A DNA stretch of 36,963 nucleotides. It comes from an uncultured Methylococcaceae bacterium. Its GTDB lineage: Bacteria > Pseudomonadota > Gammaproteobacteria > Methylococcales > Methylococcaceae. The stretch lies in contig CAIWDB010000004.1 of the NCBI GenBank assembly GCA_903911305.1, positions 1-36,963 of the forward strand. The letters run 5' to 3'. How positions within the stretch are numbered: the first letter of the stretch is position 1; each line of letters opens with the position of its first letter. Both the position numbers and the translations under genes were made by a program. The notes beneath the pieces are model-generated. The model saw only the letters and a program-made list of their open reading frames with translations, ran no database searches and was not told the origin of the DNA. Positions 1-8,293 of the stretch are shown piece after piece.

Positions 1-56
1 AGCATTGCGAGGGGTGTGCCAACGGCTGCGGCAATCAACAAGGCAGAATCTGTCAT
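1..56 (-). CDS. Mrp/Nuo-type antiporter subunit, N-terminal fragment (cut by window edge)
   Basis: Only the first 18 codons are present, reading MTDSALLIAAAVGTPLAM. The hydrophobic start is what a MrpD/MrpA-type proton-translocating membrane subunit looks like. The ATG (56-54) overlaps the TGA of the preceding mrpD gene (55-53) as ATGA, the same coupling seen between several upstream genes of this operon, so it is almost certainly the next cistron. In Mrp operons that separate the A-subunit functions, a second MrpD-like gene commonly follows; that identity is an inference from context. Confidence 0.6.
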   Translation of the reverse strand, partial: MTDSALLIAAAVGTPLAM

Positions 57-1585
57 GGCAATACGGTATTCCGCGAAACGGTTCGCCCGATCTGCGTCAC
101 GTCCACCGGACACAATACCGCTGCGCCAAGCAGGAACGAACACAGCGCCAGCGCCAACACGGCGACCTGCTGGTAGTGCGGAACCAGCGTCTTCGGCTTC
201 CAGCCTTCGTGTGCTGGAGCCAGCGTACGAACGACGACGATGAACACGTATGCACTGGTGAGCAAGCCCCCGACCAGCATCACGAGCACCCACCACCATT
301 GGGCGGTCGTGATGGCCGCCGATATCAGCAGCCACTTGGCGAGGAATCCACCCGAGGGCGGCAACCCAATCAACGATGCGCCTGCGAGGGCGAAGGCGAG
401 GACGGTCATCGGCAAGGCGCTTGCCACGCCGCGCAAGTCGGCGACGCGATCATGTCCGAGCGTCGTGTAGACGAGGCCCGCCGCCATGAACATCGCCGCT
501 TTCGCCATGGCGTGTGAGATTGCCTGTAGCATACCGCCGTTCACCGCCACCGCGCTATCAAGCCCAGCGGAGGAAAGCCCGGTGGCAAGCGGGAACATGA
601 GGAACAAATAGCCAATTTGCGCGACCGTCGAGTAGGCGATCAAAAGCTTGAGCCGCGCTTGCCTGAGTGCGACGACATTGCCAACCAGAATCGCCGCCGC
701 GCCGAGTGCCGCCAGCGTCTGCGCCGAAGGCAATGTCACTAGGCCCGTAAATACATCGAACCATAGCCGCACGGCAAGAAACCATGAACCTTTAATCACT
801 AGGCCCGATAGCACCGCGCTCGCTGCGGCCGGCGCACCCGCGTGAGCCGGCGGCAACCACAGGTGCAGGGGGAAAAGCGCGGTTTTGGCGAGCAGTCCCG
901 CTATCATCAGTGCCAACGCGGCCCATGCCGCAGGCTCGGGGCGAACCCGCGTGGCGAGTAGCGGAATATCCAGTGTGCCATACACGCCATACAGCAACAC
1001 CGCCCCCAGCAGATAAAGCACCGAACCGAGCAGGGCGTATAACAGATACCGGAGTGCCGAACGCACCGTCTCCTTGCGGCCATCCAGGCTAACCAGCGGC
1101 ACGGCGGCAAAGGTCAGCAGTTCCAATGCGACATACAAGGTAAAGAGGTCTCCGCTCACAAACACTAGGTTTAGCGAACCCCACACGGCGAGCAGCAGCA
1201 GCCAGAAAACGAGTGATGCACGGGATTCTTTAACGCCTGAAGGCGTCCCGAAATCGGCCCTTGCATAAACACCGATGCCGCAAATCACCACCGCGACCGT
1301 CAACAGCATGACCACGGACAGGCCGTCCGCACGTAATGCAACACCGAGTGGTGGCTGCCAACCGCCTAGGATATAGACTACGGCATCGCCCGATTGCACT
1401 AAGGCGTTAGCGATTGCGATGACGATGGCAAGTCCTACTGCGAGGGTCGCCAACGCCACCCGCTGGGCGTTGCCTCCGCCAAACACGAAGCCGATCAACA
1501 TCCCGACAAACGGAATCAGAATTGCCAGCACGAGCAGCAGTCCGCCAGGGTTCGTTAGGTCTTGGGACGAAAGGGAATGTGCCAT
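53..1585 (-). CDS. mrpD: Na+/H+ antiporter subunit D (MrpD/MnhD)
   Basis: This polytopic membrane protein of about 510 residues belongs to the proton-translocating family shared by Mrp antiporter subunits A/D and complex I NuoL/M/N. It would form one ion channel of the multi-subunit Mrp complex in the inner membrane. The sequence is almost entirely hydrophobic helices. A conserved stretch with KTALFPLHLWLPPAHAGAP carries the lysine and histidine of the proton path, and a later segment reads AHAMAKAAMFMAAG-like. I chose the ATG at 1585 (MAHSLSSQ), which begins one base after the mrpC stop; the longer reading from 1660 runs back into mrpC. Length is normal for MrpD. The next cistron overlaps its stop as ATGA. 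Confidence 0.93.
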   Translation of the reverse strand: MAHSLSSQDLTNPGGLLLVLAILIPFVGMLIGFVFGGGNAQRVALATLAVGLAIVIAIANALVQSGDAVVYILGGWQPPLGVALRADGLSVVMLLTVAVVICGIGVYARADFGTPSGVKESRASLVFWLLLLAVWGSLNLVFVSGDLFTLYVALELLTFAAVPLVSLDGRKETVRSALRYLLYALLGSVLYLLGAVLLYGVYGTLDIPLLATRVRPEPAAWAALALMIAGLLAKTALFPLHLWLPPAHAGAPAAASAVLSGLVIKGSWFLAVRLWFDVFTGLVTLPSAQTLAALGAAAILVGNVVALRQARLKLLIAYSTVAQIGYLFLMFPLATGLSSAGLDSAVAVNGGMLQAISHAMAKAAMFMAAGLVYTTLGHDRVADLRGVASALPMTVLAFALAGASLIGLPPSGGFLAKWLLISAAITTAQWWWVLVMLVGGLLTSAYVFIVVVRTLAPAHEGWKPKTLVPHYQQVAVLALALCSFLLGAAVLCPVDVTQIGRTVSRNTVLP

Positions 1586-1586
1586 C

Positions 1587-1931
1587 TTATGTGTCGGATG
1601 GATCAGTCGTCGTCTCTGTCGGCGCTGCCTCGTTGTCCAGCGTGACCACGCCCCCCTCATCGAACAAACGCAGCAGCAGTGAGACAGCCAAGGCGGTTGC
1701 GGAAAAGGCGACGACGATACCAGTGATTAGCAGCGCTTGGGGTACAGGGTCGCCCCCCATCCCCACTGCCGCGCCCCGACGTGCAATGGTGCCGAACAGC
1801 AAGAATACCCCGCTGCCGATAATGTTGAAACCGATGATTTTACGCAGTGGCTGCGGGTTCACGATCAGACTGTATAGGCCAAAGCCGATTAGGGCTGCGG
1901 CACAAAGTCCAAATAACATCGGCCCGTTCAT
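1587..1931 (-). CDS. mrpC: Na+/H+ antiporter subunit C (MrpC/MnhC, NuoK-like)
   Basis: This 114-residue membrane protein has three predicted helices, the normal size and layout for MrpC, the NuoK-like subunit of the Mrp antiporter. Recognisable segments are NPQPLRKIIGFNIIGSGVFLLF and the helix starting DPVPQALLITGIVV, which matches the conserved DP-PQALVLTAIVI signature of the MrpC/NuoK family. The chosen ATG at 1931 overlaps the mrpB stop as ATGA. A longer open frame upstream of it is only the shadow of mrpB. The C-terminal tail is short, acidic and Thr-rich. The mrpD ATG follows its stop after one base. Confidence 0.92.
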   Translation of the reverse strand: MNGPMLFGLCAAALIGFGLYSLIVNPQPLRKIIGFNIIGSGVFLLFGTIARRGAAVGMGGDPVPQALLITGIVVAFSATALAVSLLLRLFDEGGVVTLDNEAAPTETTTDPSDT

Positions 1932-2875
1932 TGCGGAGGCATCCGTTGCGGCGCACCGGCCACTAGCAAGGCAAGTGCCAGCACCAGAGTGGGCATCAGT
2001 GCGATCTCGATGGCGAGGATCAAGGGCTTGGCAAATCCAATCGGATAGGCGAAGACAGCTCCAGCAGTCACTATGCCTGCAAAGCCGATTACCATGAACA
2101 CCAATGGTCCAGCCACTAGCAGGATACGCAACCAAGCTTGGCTAATCGGCGGAAAGTAGGCGAGACCCGCCCCGATGACTAGCAGCCACATAGCCGCCAA
2201 TATCGTGGCACCTTGGAACTTGCCACCGGGAAAGTCCGCTCCAATCCAGAAGATGTAGACACCCACGATGATCCCAATCGGCGGCAGTATCCTCGCAAAA
2301 TAGGCGAGTATACCTTCGGAATCGGCATGGGTCCGCAATTGCGGACAGCCACCCCAGAAGCGGTCGTGAGCAAGAGACCATACGCCGAACAGCGCAAGCA
2401 ATACCACAATCGCCTCAAGCAGCGTGTCCATTGAGCGATATGCGAGCAACACTGCGGTGACGGGATTGCCGACCCCGGTTGAGCCAAGCTTGGCGGCAGC
2501 GTCGGGCGCGAGCGTTGGCGCGGGATCGGGCAGGTTCAATACGCAGATGGCGAGTGCTGCCGTGACGGTGGCGGATAGAACTGCGGCCAACGTTCGCGTG
2601 AGCATACCGGGGCGTTCGGTGCGCACCGCCGCCTCCGTCCTTCGCAACCGGGCGGCACCGCCGATCAACAAGGCACCCGTTAGGCCACCCCCCATCGCGG
2701 CTTCGGTCAGCGCCACATCCGGCATCGCAAGTCGCACCCACACCAGCGTCAGCAACAGTCCATAAGTCACAAAGCCGATCACCGAGGCGAAGGTGTCGCG
2801 CACAGCAATGGTCCAACCAGCCATTGCCAGGATAAGCATTGCCAAACCAATATCGACCGCCAAGGCCAAGGTCAT
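1928..2875 (-). CDS. mrpB: Fused MbhD-like (DUF4040) plus MrpB/MnhB antiporter subunit
   Basis: This 315-residue membrane protein joins two modules. Residues about 1-80 contain the segment WVRLAMPDVALTEAAMGGG, the hallmark of the DUF4040/MbhD unit that in canonical Mrp operons is the C-terminal part of MrpA. Residues about 190-310 look like MrpB, with several helices and the motif GADFPGGKFQGA, which resembles the family's PGGGFQGG signature. A helix near 75-130 links them. The fusion carries the A-type tail on B, which fits the absence of an mrpA at the head of this operon. Both ends overlap neighbours as ATGA, so translation is probably coupled. Confidence 0.88.
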   Translation of the reverse strand: MTLALAVDIGLAMLILAMAGWTIAVRDTFASVIGFVTYGLLLTLVWVRLAMPDVALTEAAMGGGLTGALLIGGAARLRRTEAAVRTERPGMLTRTLAAVLSATVTAALAICVLNLPDPAPTLAPDAAAKLGSTGVGNPVTAVLLAYRSMDTLLEAIVVLLALFGVWSLAHDRFWGGCPQLRTHADSEGILAYFARILPPIGIIVGVYIFWIGADFPGGKFQGATILAAMWLLVIGAGLAYFPPISQAWLRILLVAGPLVFMVIGFAGIVTAGAVFAYPIGFAKPLILAIEIALMPTLVLALALLVAGAPQRMPPQ

Positions 2876-3168
2876 TTGGGTGGTCCCCCGCCACGCCTAG
2901 CGGTACAGGCCATAAGCTGTCCAACCGTCGCTCCGGCCAACAGCGCAAACAGCCAAATCGCAATAAGCTTAATCGTGTCCAGTGGCCAATGAGTCTGCGG
3001 CAACAGGCCCAGCACGACCAAGCCGAGTCCAAGGTTATCCGCCTTGGTCAGTGCGTGTAGGCGGGTGAGCGGATCGGGGAAGCGCAGCAGTCCGACTGTG
3101 CCGGCGAGGAAGAAGAAGGACCCTGCCATGACGGCAACGATAGTGAAAATGTCCCAGGCAATCTTCAT
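2872..3168 (-). CDS. mrpG: Na+/H+ antiporter subunit G (MrpG/MnhG)
   Basis: This small 98-residue membrane protein has three helices. The segment FLAGTVGLLRFPDPLTRLHALTKADNLG is the typical MrpG/PhaG signature (G-hydrophobic-R-PD-TRLHA-TK). MrpG is an accessory subunit of the hetero-oligomeric Mrp antiporter with no known catalytic residues. The ATG at 3168 overlaps the mrpF stop as ATGA and its own stop overlaps the mrpB start the same way. The C-terminus is short and basic (ARRGGGPPK). Identification is secure from signature, size and position. Confidence 0.93.
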   Translation of the reverse strand: MKIAWDIFTIVAVMAGSFFFLAGTVGLLRFPDPLTRLHALTKADNLGLGLVVLGLLPQTHWPLDTIKLIAIWLFALLAGATVGQLMACTARRGGGPPK

Positions 3169-3467
3169 TTGCCACGGGTCTCCTTAAAGTCATCAGAGTC
3201 ATCACTGTCCGGTTGTGAGATGCCCTGCACGAATGCGACTGAGGCAAAGGCGGCGAGTAGTGCCAAGGTCAGAGCCACATCGATGACAGCCTTGGCCTCA
3301 GTGGCAACGCCTAGCAGCAACAACGCCGCTATGCCACCGGAGCCGAACAATTGTGCCGCCATCATTCGATCAACGTCCTCTGGCCCGCGCAGGATGCGGA
3401 TCAACCCTAGGGCCACCATCACCAGCACGAAAGCGGCGGCAGAAAGCAGAAAGTCAGGCATCGTCAT
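3165..3467 (-). CDS. mrpF: Na+/H+ antiporter subunit F (MrpF/MnhF)
   Basis: This three-helix membrane subunit of about 100 residues carries the MrpF signature LIRILRGPEDVDRMMAAQ and a following helix with AVIDVALTLALLAF-like text. In the family this small subunit is needed for assembly and activity of the whole Mrp complex. Several in-frame starts exist: GTG 3476, ATG 3467 and ATG 3461. I chose 3467 because an AGGTG-type ribosome-binding sequence lies about seven bases upstream. All choices overlap the end of mrpE by 8-23 bases. The C-terminal tail is strikingly acidic (DSDDSDDF). Confidence 0.92.
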   Translation of the reverse strand: MTMPDFLLSAAAFVLVMVALGLIRILRGPEDVDRMMAAQLFGSGGIAALLLLGVATEAKAVIDVALTLALLAAFASVAFVQGISQPDSDDSDDFKETRGK

Positions 3468-3948
3468 CGGTTTCACCTATTCCCTCGAGTAACAATCCCT
3501 CGTCAATGGTCAATTGCGCCGTCACTGACTCATCGACATTGAGGCAATGGTAGATGAGCGCACCCTTGTCATCAATGCCTGCCGTCAAGGTACCCGGCAT
3601 TGAACTCGTCATCGCGCCGAATGTATTTCGGGCCATGCCAGTGGGGAGACATACCGGATAAACTAGGAAACCTGTCCGTAACGACAGCCGTGGATTCAGT
3701 GCCAGTCGGGCGACATTCACTCCTCCAATGATGGACTCCTGCCCAAAACGCAGCGCGAGTCTAGCCAATGCAGCGTAGCGGAACTGTCCACCTTTGGGCG
3801 GCAACAGTTGCAAGCTGGCCCAAGTGGCTGCCACGGCTGCGGCAAGTCCAGCCGAAAGATCGGCTATGTCGGTGCCGGCGAGTAATAGCCAGAAGCCGAG
3901 ATAGATCGCCCCCCGCGTCATCGCGGCCCTCATAGGAATGTTACTCAT
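3454..3948 (-). CDS. mrpE: Na+/H+ antiporter subunit E (MrpE/MnhE)
   Basis: This 164-residue protein has two or three N-terminal helices followed by a cytoplasmic domain. It contains FGQESIIGGVNVARLALNP and an MPGTLTAGIDDKGALIYHCL stretch, which match the MrpE family (the W/GG-NVAR-al-P and T-PGT motifs). MrpE is a non-catalytic subunit of the Mrp antiporter. Here it is the first gene of the operon, so the order is E-F-G-B-C-D, unlike the A-B-C-D-E-F-G order of the Bacillus-type operons. The upstream gap to gltS is about 54 bases, so read-through from gltS is possible. Confidence 0.92.
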   Translation of the reverse strand: MSNIPMRAAMTRGAIYLGFWLLLAGTDIADLSAGLAAAVAATWASLQLLPPKGGQFRYAALARLALRFGQESIIGGVNVARLALNPRLSLRTGFLVYPVCLPTGMARNTFGAMTSSMPGTLTAGIDDKGALIYHCLNVDESVTAQLTIDEGLLLEGIGETDDDA

Positions 3949-4002
3949 CTAATTTGCTCCAGCGAAGGCTGATTTTTTCATCTTGATGAATACAGCCGAA
4001 TT

Positions 4003-5235
4003 CTAGAAACTCCGCAGAAAGAACGGTATGAGAATGGCGTTGGCGAGGTCGATAAAAAAGGCGGAAACCAGAGGTAAGATAATGAATGCGCGGTGCGATG
4101 CCCCGAAACGCTGGGTGACCGCAGCCATATTAGCCATGGCGACCGGGGTCGCACCTAATGATACGCCGATGAAGCCAGCCACCATCACTGCCGCATCATA
4201 GCTTCGGCTCATCAGTGGGAATAAGACGAACCAAGCGACGAACACGGCGAGAACCAACTGCGCGGCTAGGATGGCCAGAATCGGGCCAGCCAAATCAATG
4301 AGCGTCCACAATTGCATACTCATCAAAGACATGGCTAGGAAACTGCCGAGTGCAATATCCGCAATCAGCGCCATGGCCGGTGTGCGGCTCGGCCAATGAG
4401 TGCCGGTAAGGGTTGGAAGCTGTTTGGGTACAAGGTTAGTAATCAGGATGCCGGACAATAGGCAGGTGACGAACAGCGGCAGACGCAGCCCTAAGTCTTC
4501 GATGATCCCATTCAATAGGTAGCCGACAATAATACAAATGTGAATGGCCAGCACGGCATCCAGAAAGTCCAAGTGGTCGATACCGGCTTTCTTTTGGGCT
4601 TCGGTGAAGCCAATGTCGCGCACTTCCGCAACCGCCTCCGGGGGTGGCGCAAGCTGGTGGCGAATGATCAGTAGCTTGGCGATGGGCCCTCCCATGATGC
4701 TGGCGAGGATGAGTCCCAAGGTCGCGCAAGCGATACCGATCTCCTGAGCGTTGGCAATACCCTGACTTTCAATGAAATTCGGTGCCCAGGCGATAGTGGT
4801 GCCATGTCCGCCAATTAGGGAAACGCTGCCCCCTAAGATGCCGACTGCGGTCGGCAGCCCTAAGAGCGAAGCCATGCCGATTCCCACAAAATTCTGGGCG
4901 AACATGAAGGCGATGGTAATGGCAAGGAGGATCAGCAGCGGTCGCCCCCCCGCCAACAAATCGCGGGCACTTGAGTTGATGCCAATCGTGGTGAAGAAAT
5001 ACACCAGAAGCACATCCCGCGCATGAAGCTCGAACTGAACCGCGACACCCGATGCTGCGTACAGCAGGCCAAACAGGACGGAGAACAGTAGCCCGCCGGT
5101 GACAGGTTCCGGTATGCTAAATTCGCGCAAAAAGCCGATCTGCTCATTGAGCCGCTTGCCGACAAACAAAACGATGATGCCGATGGTGACGGCGAGAAAT
5201 GATTGGATGTGGAGTGTACCGTCTTGCAGGTCCAT
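4003..5235 (-). CDS. gltS: Sodium/glutamate symporter (GltS family)
   Basis: This 410-residue inner-membrane protein should couple Na+ entry to glutamate uptake. It has about ten hydrophobic helices in two halves. The first half holds GGSVSLIGGHGTTIAWAP, the re-entrant GGHGT-type loop of GltS, and the second half has the partner small-residue loop GVSLGATPVAMANM. Length is normal (E. coli GltS is about 400 residues). The ATG at 5235 follows an AAGGG ribosome-binding sequence. It lies just upstream of the Mrp operon on the same strand, which would recycle the Na+ that this symporter brings in; that link is an inference. Confidence 0.93.
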   Translation of the reverse strand: MDLQDGTLHIQSFLAVTIGIIVLFVGKRLNEQIGFLREFSIPEPVTGGLLFSVLFGLLYAASGVAVQFELHARDVLLVYFFTTIGINSSARDLLAGGRPLLILLAITIAFMFAQNFVGIGMASLLGLPTAVGILGGSVSLIGGHGTTIAWAPNFIESQGIANAQEIGIACATLGLILASIMGGPIAKLLIIRHQLAPPPEAVAEVRDIGFTEAQKKAGIDHLDFLDAVLAIHICIIVGYLLNGIIEDLGLRLPLFVTCLLSGILITNLVPKQLPTLTGTHWPSRTPAMALIADIALGSFLAMSLMSMQLWTLIDLAGPILAILAAQLVLAVFVAWFVLFPLMSRSYDAAVMVAGFIGVSLGATPVAMANMAAVTQRFGASHRAFIILPLVSAFFIDLANAILIPFFLRSF

Positions 5236-5736
5236 GAAAGCCCTTATTGAAAGTTCTCGTGCGATGCCCCCGCAAACTATTGCGTGGGGACAACTGAATT
5301 TGAAGATAGTGATTCTAATGTTACGGTTGGAGTGTCAAAGCTTGCATTGACAGCCTGTCGCAGACAGGTAGGGGCAAGGCACCTTGCCAGTCAAAGCAAG
5401 CTTTGACGCTCCTTGCCAAGGTCGGCGATAGGCCAAACATTTACATTTTGGTGCGTAGCATCAGTGGATAAAATAAAAAAAGCATTGAATTCAACGAGCA
5501 TTCACACCCATTGCAGCATTATCTTAGAAGCGCGATGAAAAATTGTCAATCGTCCGGGCGGGATTGCATGCTTAGGTTGGGCAAGAGTCCTATCGTTACC
5601 CGTCATTTCCGTATAACATAATGGCTCATCGGGTCAAGCATAACCGATCTATTCGGTTGAATGCTGGCGTTTGTCACAAACGATGCCGAGCAATGTCCCA
5701 CGCCTTCTTCACCTATTCAAAAAAACAGCCAGGGCC
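5236..5736. other. 501-base intergenic region between divergent gltS and the transglutaminase gene
   Basis: No convincing coding frame is present. The region separates divergently transcribed genes and so must hold both promoters. Its left part holds the nested inverted repeat described at 5331-5410. The right part, about 5450-5700, is AT-richer and contains nothing I could recognise beyond likely promoter DNA. Confidence 0.7.
5331..5410. repeat. Nested inverted repeat (REP/MITE-like)
   Basis: The outer arms are 5331-5345 and 5396-5410, 15 bases with one G-T pair. Inside sit two further perfect hairpins: 5354-5359 with 5363-5368 (6 bp, 3-base loop) and 5373-5379 with 5382-5388 (7 bp, 2-base loop). 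The right outer arm also forms its own palindrome, GTCAAAGC-aa-GCTTTGAC (5390-5407). The GTCAAAGC core recurs beside the palindromic element near 21433 and 21578, so this looks like a dispersed genomic repeat rather than a simple terminator. It lies between two divergent genes. Confidence 0.75.
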
Positions 5737-6729
5737 ATGTCCGTATTTATTGAAGTCGAACACCTCACCACCTACCGTTATGCGAAACCGGTCAAATTTT
5801 GCCCGCACAAGGTTATGTACCGACCGCGTGCCGCCCACGACATCCGCGTATTGCGAGCGAGCCTTGAGGTTTCGCCCCTCTCGCGGCAACATTGGGTGCA
5901 TGACGTGTTCTCCAATTCCGTCGCGGTCGTCGAATTGTTGGAACCCGCCGACATGCTGCGTTTCGATGCACGTTTCACCATCGAGCATTTTGGCGAACAC
6001 AACTTGGAACTTCCGGTGGACCCGGAAGCGCGTGACTATCCTTTCGAATACAGCGCCGACGACAGGATTGACCTCGCATCTTTCCTGCCGCTTCAATACC
6101 CGGACGATGCGAATGTCGTGAGTGACTGGGTGAAGCACTTTCTCCCCGCTCGCGGGGTAATTCATACCCGCGACATCCTACGCAATATCACCGACGGGAT
6201 ACGCAGTGAGTTTACTTACGCCTCTCGCGAGGCGATGGGAACCCAACGGCCGGCCGAGACCCTGTCCCTCGGCAGCGGCACCTGTCGGGATTTCGCCCTG
6301 CTGATGATCGAAGCTGTGCGGGGATTGGGGTTGGCAGCGCGCTTCGTCTCCGGTTATCTGTATGACGCAACGCTAGACGATGGCACACCGCCGGCAGAGA
6401 TCGGCAGTGGGCTTCAGCAGGGTGTCCGTCAGTCCGAGAGTTGCGATGATGAAACGGTCACGCGCGGCGCCGGTGCTACCCACGCTTGGCTACACGTCTA
6501 TCTTCCAGGTGCAGGTTGGATACCCTTTGATCCAACCAACCTGCTGTTTGGCGGCACTGACCTAATCCGCGTCGCCTACACCCGCACACCTGAGCAAGCC
6601 GCGCCGATTTCGGGCGGGTGGTTCGGTGACAACGGCGACTATCTCGGAATGTCGGTTCAGGTGAGTGTGCGCCAAATCGATGCCGAGACAGCCTCCACCC
6701 ACGTGGATGACTCGCTCGGGGAACCTTGA
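5737..6729 (+). CDS. Transglutaminase-like cysteine protease family protein
   Basis: This 330-residue cytoplasmic protein has the two-part layout of bacterial transglutaminase-like proteins. An N-terminal beta domain begins EVEHLTTYRYAKPV (residues about 5-80), and a papain-like transglutaminase core follows. The catalytic triad is visible: Cys183 in GSGTCRDFALLM, His249 in GATHAWLHVYLP and Asp265 in WIPFDPTN. Such bacterial proteins are usually thought to be proteases or peptidases, and the substrate is unknown. I preferred the ATG at 5737 because the family starts at this beta strand; the frame is open back to 5671. The glutaminase gene begins 10 bases after its stop, so the two are probably co-transcribed. 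Confidence 0.88.
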   Translation: MSVFIEVEHLTTYRYAKPVKFCPHKVMYRPRAAHDIRVLRASLEVSPLSRQHWVHDVFSNSVAVVELLEPADMLRFDARFTIEHFGEHNLELPVDPEARDYPFEYSADDRIDLASFLPLQYPDDANVVSDWVKHFLPARGVIHTRDILRNITDGIRSEFTYASREAMGTQRPAETLSLGSGTCRDFALLMIEAVRGLGLAARFVSGYLYDATLDDGTPPAEIGSGLQQGVRQSESCDDETVTRGAGATHAWLHVYLPGAGWIPFDPTNLLFGGTDLIRVAYTRTPEQAAPISGGWFGDNGDYLGMSVQVSVRQIDAETASTHVDDSLGEP

Positions 6730-6739
6730 GGGGTTTGCC

Positions 6740-8131
6740 GTGACAATGAACGCCAATTCCTTACAGCATTATCTTGAAGGCTTGCATCGGGACTGCGCCG
6801 GCATTGATTCAGGGGCTGTGGCAAGCTACATACCCGAATTGCTGAAAGCCGACCCCGCTTGGTTCGGGATCGTTTTAATCACGGTCGAGGGCCATGTTTA
6901 TCAGGTTGGCGATTCCCGTCAGCCGTTCACCATTCAGTCCATCTCCAAGGCCATCACTTACGGACTTGCTTTGGAGGATAGCGGCACTGAAGCGGTGTTA
7001 TCCAAAGTGGATGTCGAGCCATCCGGGGAAGCGTTCAATTCAATCAGCTTAGAACCGGAAACGGGCAGACCCAAAAATCCGATGATTAATGCGGGAGCGA
7101 TTGCGACGGTAGCCTTGATTGAGGGCAACACACCCGAAGCAAAATTGAGTCACATGCTCGACTGCTATGAAAAATACCTAGGGCATCCGGTAAGAATGGA
7201 CGAGGATGTTTACCGCTCGGAAAAGTCCACGGGTCATCGAAATCGCGCCATTGCCTATTTGTTACGCAATTCCAATATTATCGAGAAGGACACCGACGAC
7301 GTGCTTGATGTCTATTTCAAGCAATGCTCCTTGCTCGTCACCTGCGAAGACTTGGCGCTGATCGGGGCAACCCTCGCAAACAACGGGTTCAATCCGCTCA
7401 CCGGCGTCCGCGCTTTGCAAGACCGCTACGTCCCAGCCGTATTAAGCGTGATGAGTTCCTGCGGCATGTACGATTATTCCGGTGCTTGGATTTATGAAGT
7501 CGGAATGCCTGCCAAGAGCGGCGTGGGAGGAGGGATCGTAGCGGTATTGCCCGGCCAATTCGGGCTGGCCGTGTTTTCTCCCCGACTCGACGAGCGCGGC
7601 AATAGTGTGCGTGGCATTGCGGTCTGCAAGAAACTATCTGCCGACTTCGGACTGCACATGTTTCATATCGGCCGGGCAACCGCCTCGTCTGTCATCCATA
7701 CCCGTTACGATGCCGCTCAATGTCCCTCCAAACGGATTCCCGAACCTGAACAGAATCGAGTACTCTCCGAATTGGGCCAAAAAGTCATCGTCTTGGAAAT
7801 ACAGGGGGATTTCGCATTCAATTCAGCCGAAATCGTGATCCATGAGTCCATGCGTGCATTTGAGAATGCTGATTTCCTGATTCTGGACTTCACTCGGGTA
7901 GGGGAAATCGACGAACGTGCTTTAACCTTAATCACCGATTTCATCCAATCGCTATTCGACCATTCGAAACACGTTCTCATAACAGGTTATAGTCAGAAAC
8001 ACGAATTTTCAAAGCGCATCAAGCAAAGGATTAAATTGGCGACTGATTCCCATCTGCTCGACTGTGAAGACATCGACCATGCCGTGCAGTGGTGTGAACA
8101 GAATCTGCTGGCCAACCGGAGATCCAAATAA
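6740..8131 (+). CDS. glsA: Glutaminase A with C-terminal STAS domain
   Basis: The enzyme should hydrolyse L-glutamine to glutamate and ammonia. Counting from the ATG at 6746, residues about 1-310 form the serine beta-lactamase-like glutaminase domain with the SxxK catalytic motif S65-I-S-K68 in FTIQSISKAITYG. The conserved segments NPMINAGAI and SKSGVGGGI-like KSGVGGGIVAV follow. Residues about 350-455 form a STAS-like domain (VIVLEIQGDFAFNSAE, then FLILDFTRVGEID), an anti-sigma-antagonist fold used for regulation. The family's core alone is about 310 residues, so this is the longer fused type. A GTG at 6740 with GAGGGG five bases upstream is the likelier start. It probably forms an operon with the transglutaminase-like gene. 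Confidence 0.92.
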   Translation: MTMNANSLQHYLEGLHRDCAGIDSGAVASYIPELLKADPAWFGIVLITVEGHVYQVGDSRQPFTIQSISKAITYGLALEDSGTEAVLSKVDVEPSGEAFNSISLEPETGRPKNPMINAGAIATVALIEGNTPEAKLSHMLDCYEKYLGHPVRMDEDVYRSEKSTGHRNRAIAYLLRNSNIIEKDTDDVLDVYFKQCSLLVTCEDLALIGATLANNGFNPLTGVRALQDRYVPAVLSVMSSCGMYDYSGAWIYEVGMPAKSGVGGGIVAVLPGQFGLAVFSPRLDERGNSVRGIAVCKKLSADFGLHMFHIGRATASSVIHTRYDAAQCPSKRIPEPEQNRVLSELGQKVIVLEIQGDFAFNSAEIVIHESMRAFENADFLILDFTRVGEIDERALTLITDFIQSLFDHSKHVLITGYSQKHEFSKRIKQRIKLATDSHLLDCEDIDHAVQWCEQNLLANRRSK

Positions 8132-8241
8132 AACCCTTGAGGCTGATTGACGTGCTAAAAGCGTAAACCCGTCAAGCAAAACCTAAAGGGAGATTCAACG
8201 CGGGTGTCTTCGACATGCCATCGCAATGGCAAGACTGATGA

Positions 8242-8270
8242 GGATGGGTGCATCATCGAAGCGCCCATCC
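8242..8270. terminator. Possible hairpin between convergent genes
   Basis: A 10-bp stem (8242-8251 with 8261-8270, one G-T pair, 9-base loop) lies between the convergent ends of glsA and the DUF1269 gene. There is no clear T-run on either side, so it is not a classical Rho-independent terminator. It may still act as a transcript-end stabiliser. Confidence 0.35.
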
Positions 8271-8293
8271 ATCAAGGATACTACTCTGTAAAA

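Noticed and set aside
5-517. Plus-strand open frame across the left end
   Set aside because: It is antisense to mrpD, rich in Arg/Gln/His with no motif, and typical of shadow frames in GC-rich DNA.
1522-2097. Plus-strand frame of 191 codons over mrpC/mrpB
   Set aside because: It is antisense to well-supported membrane subunits, with no recognisable domain or ribosome-binding site.
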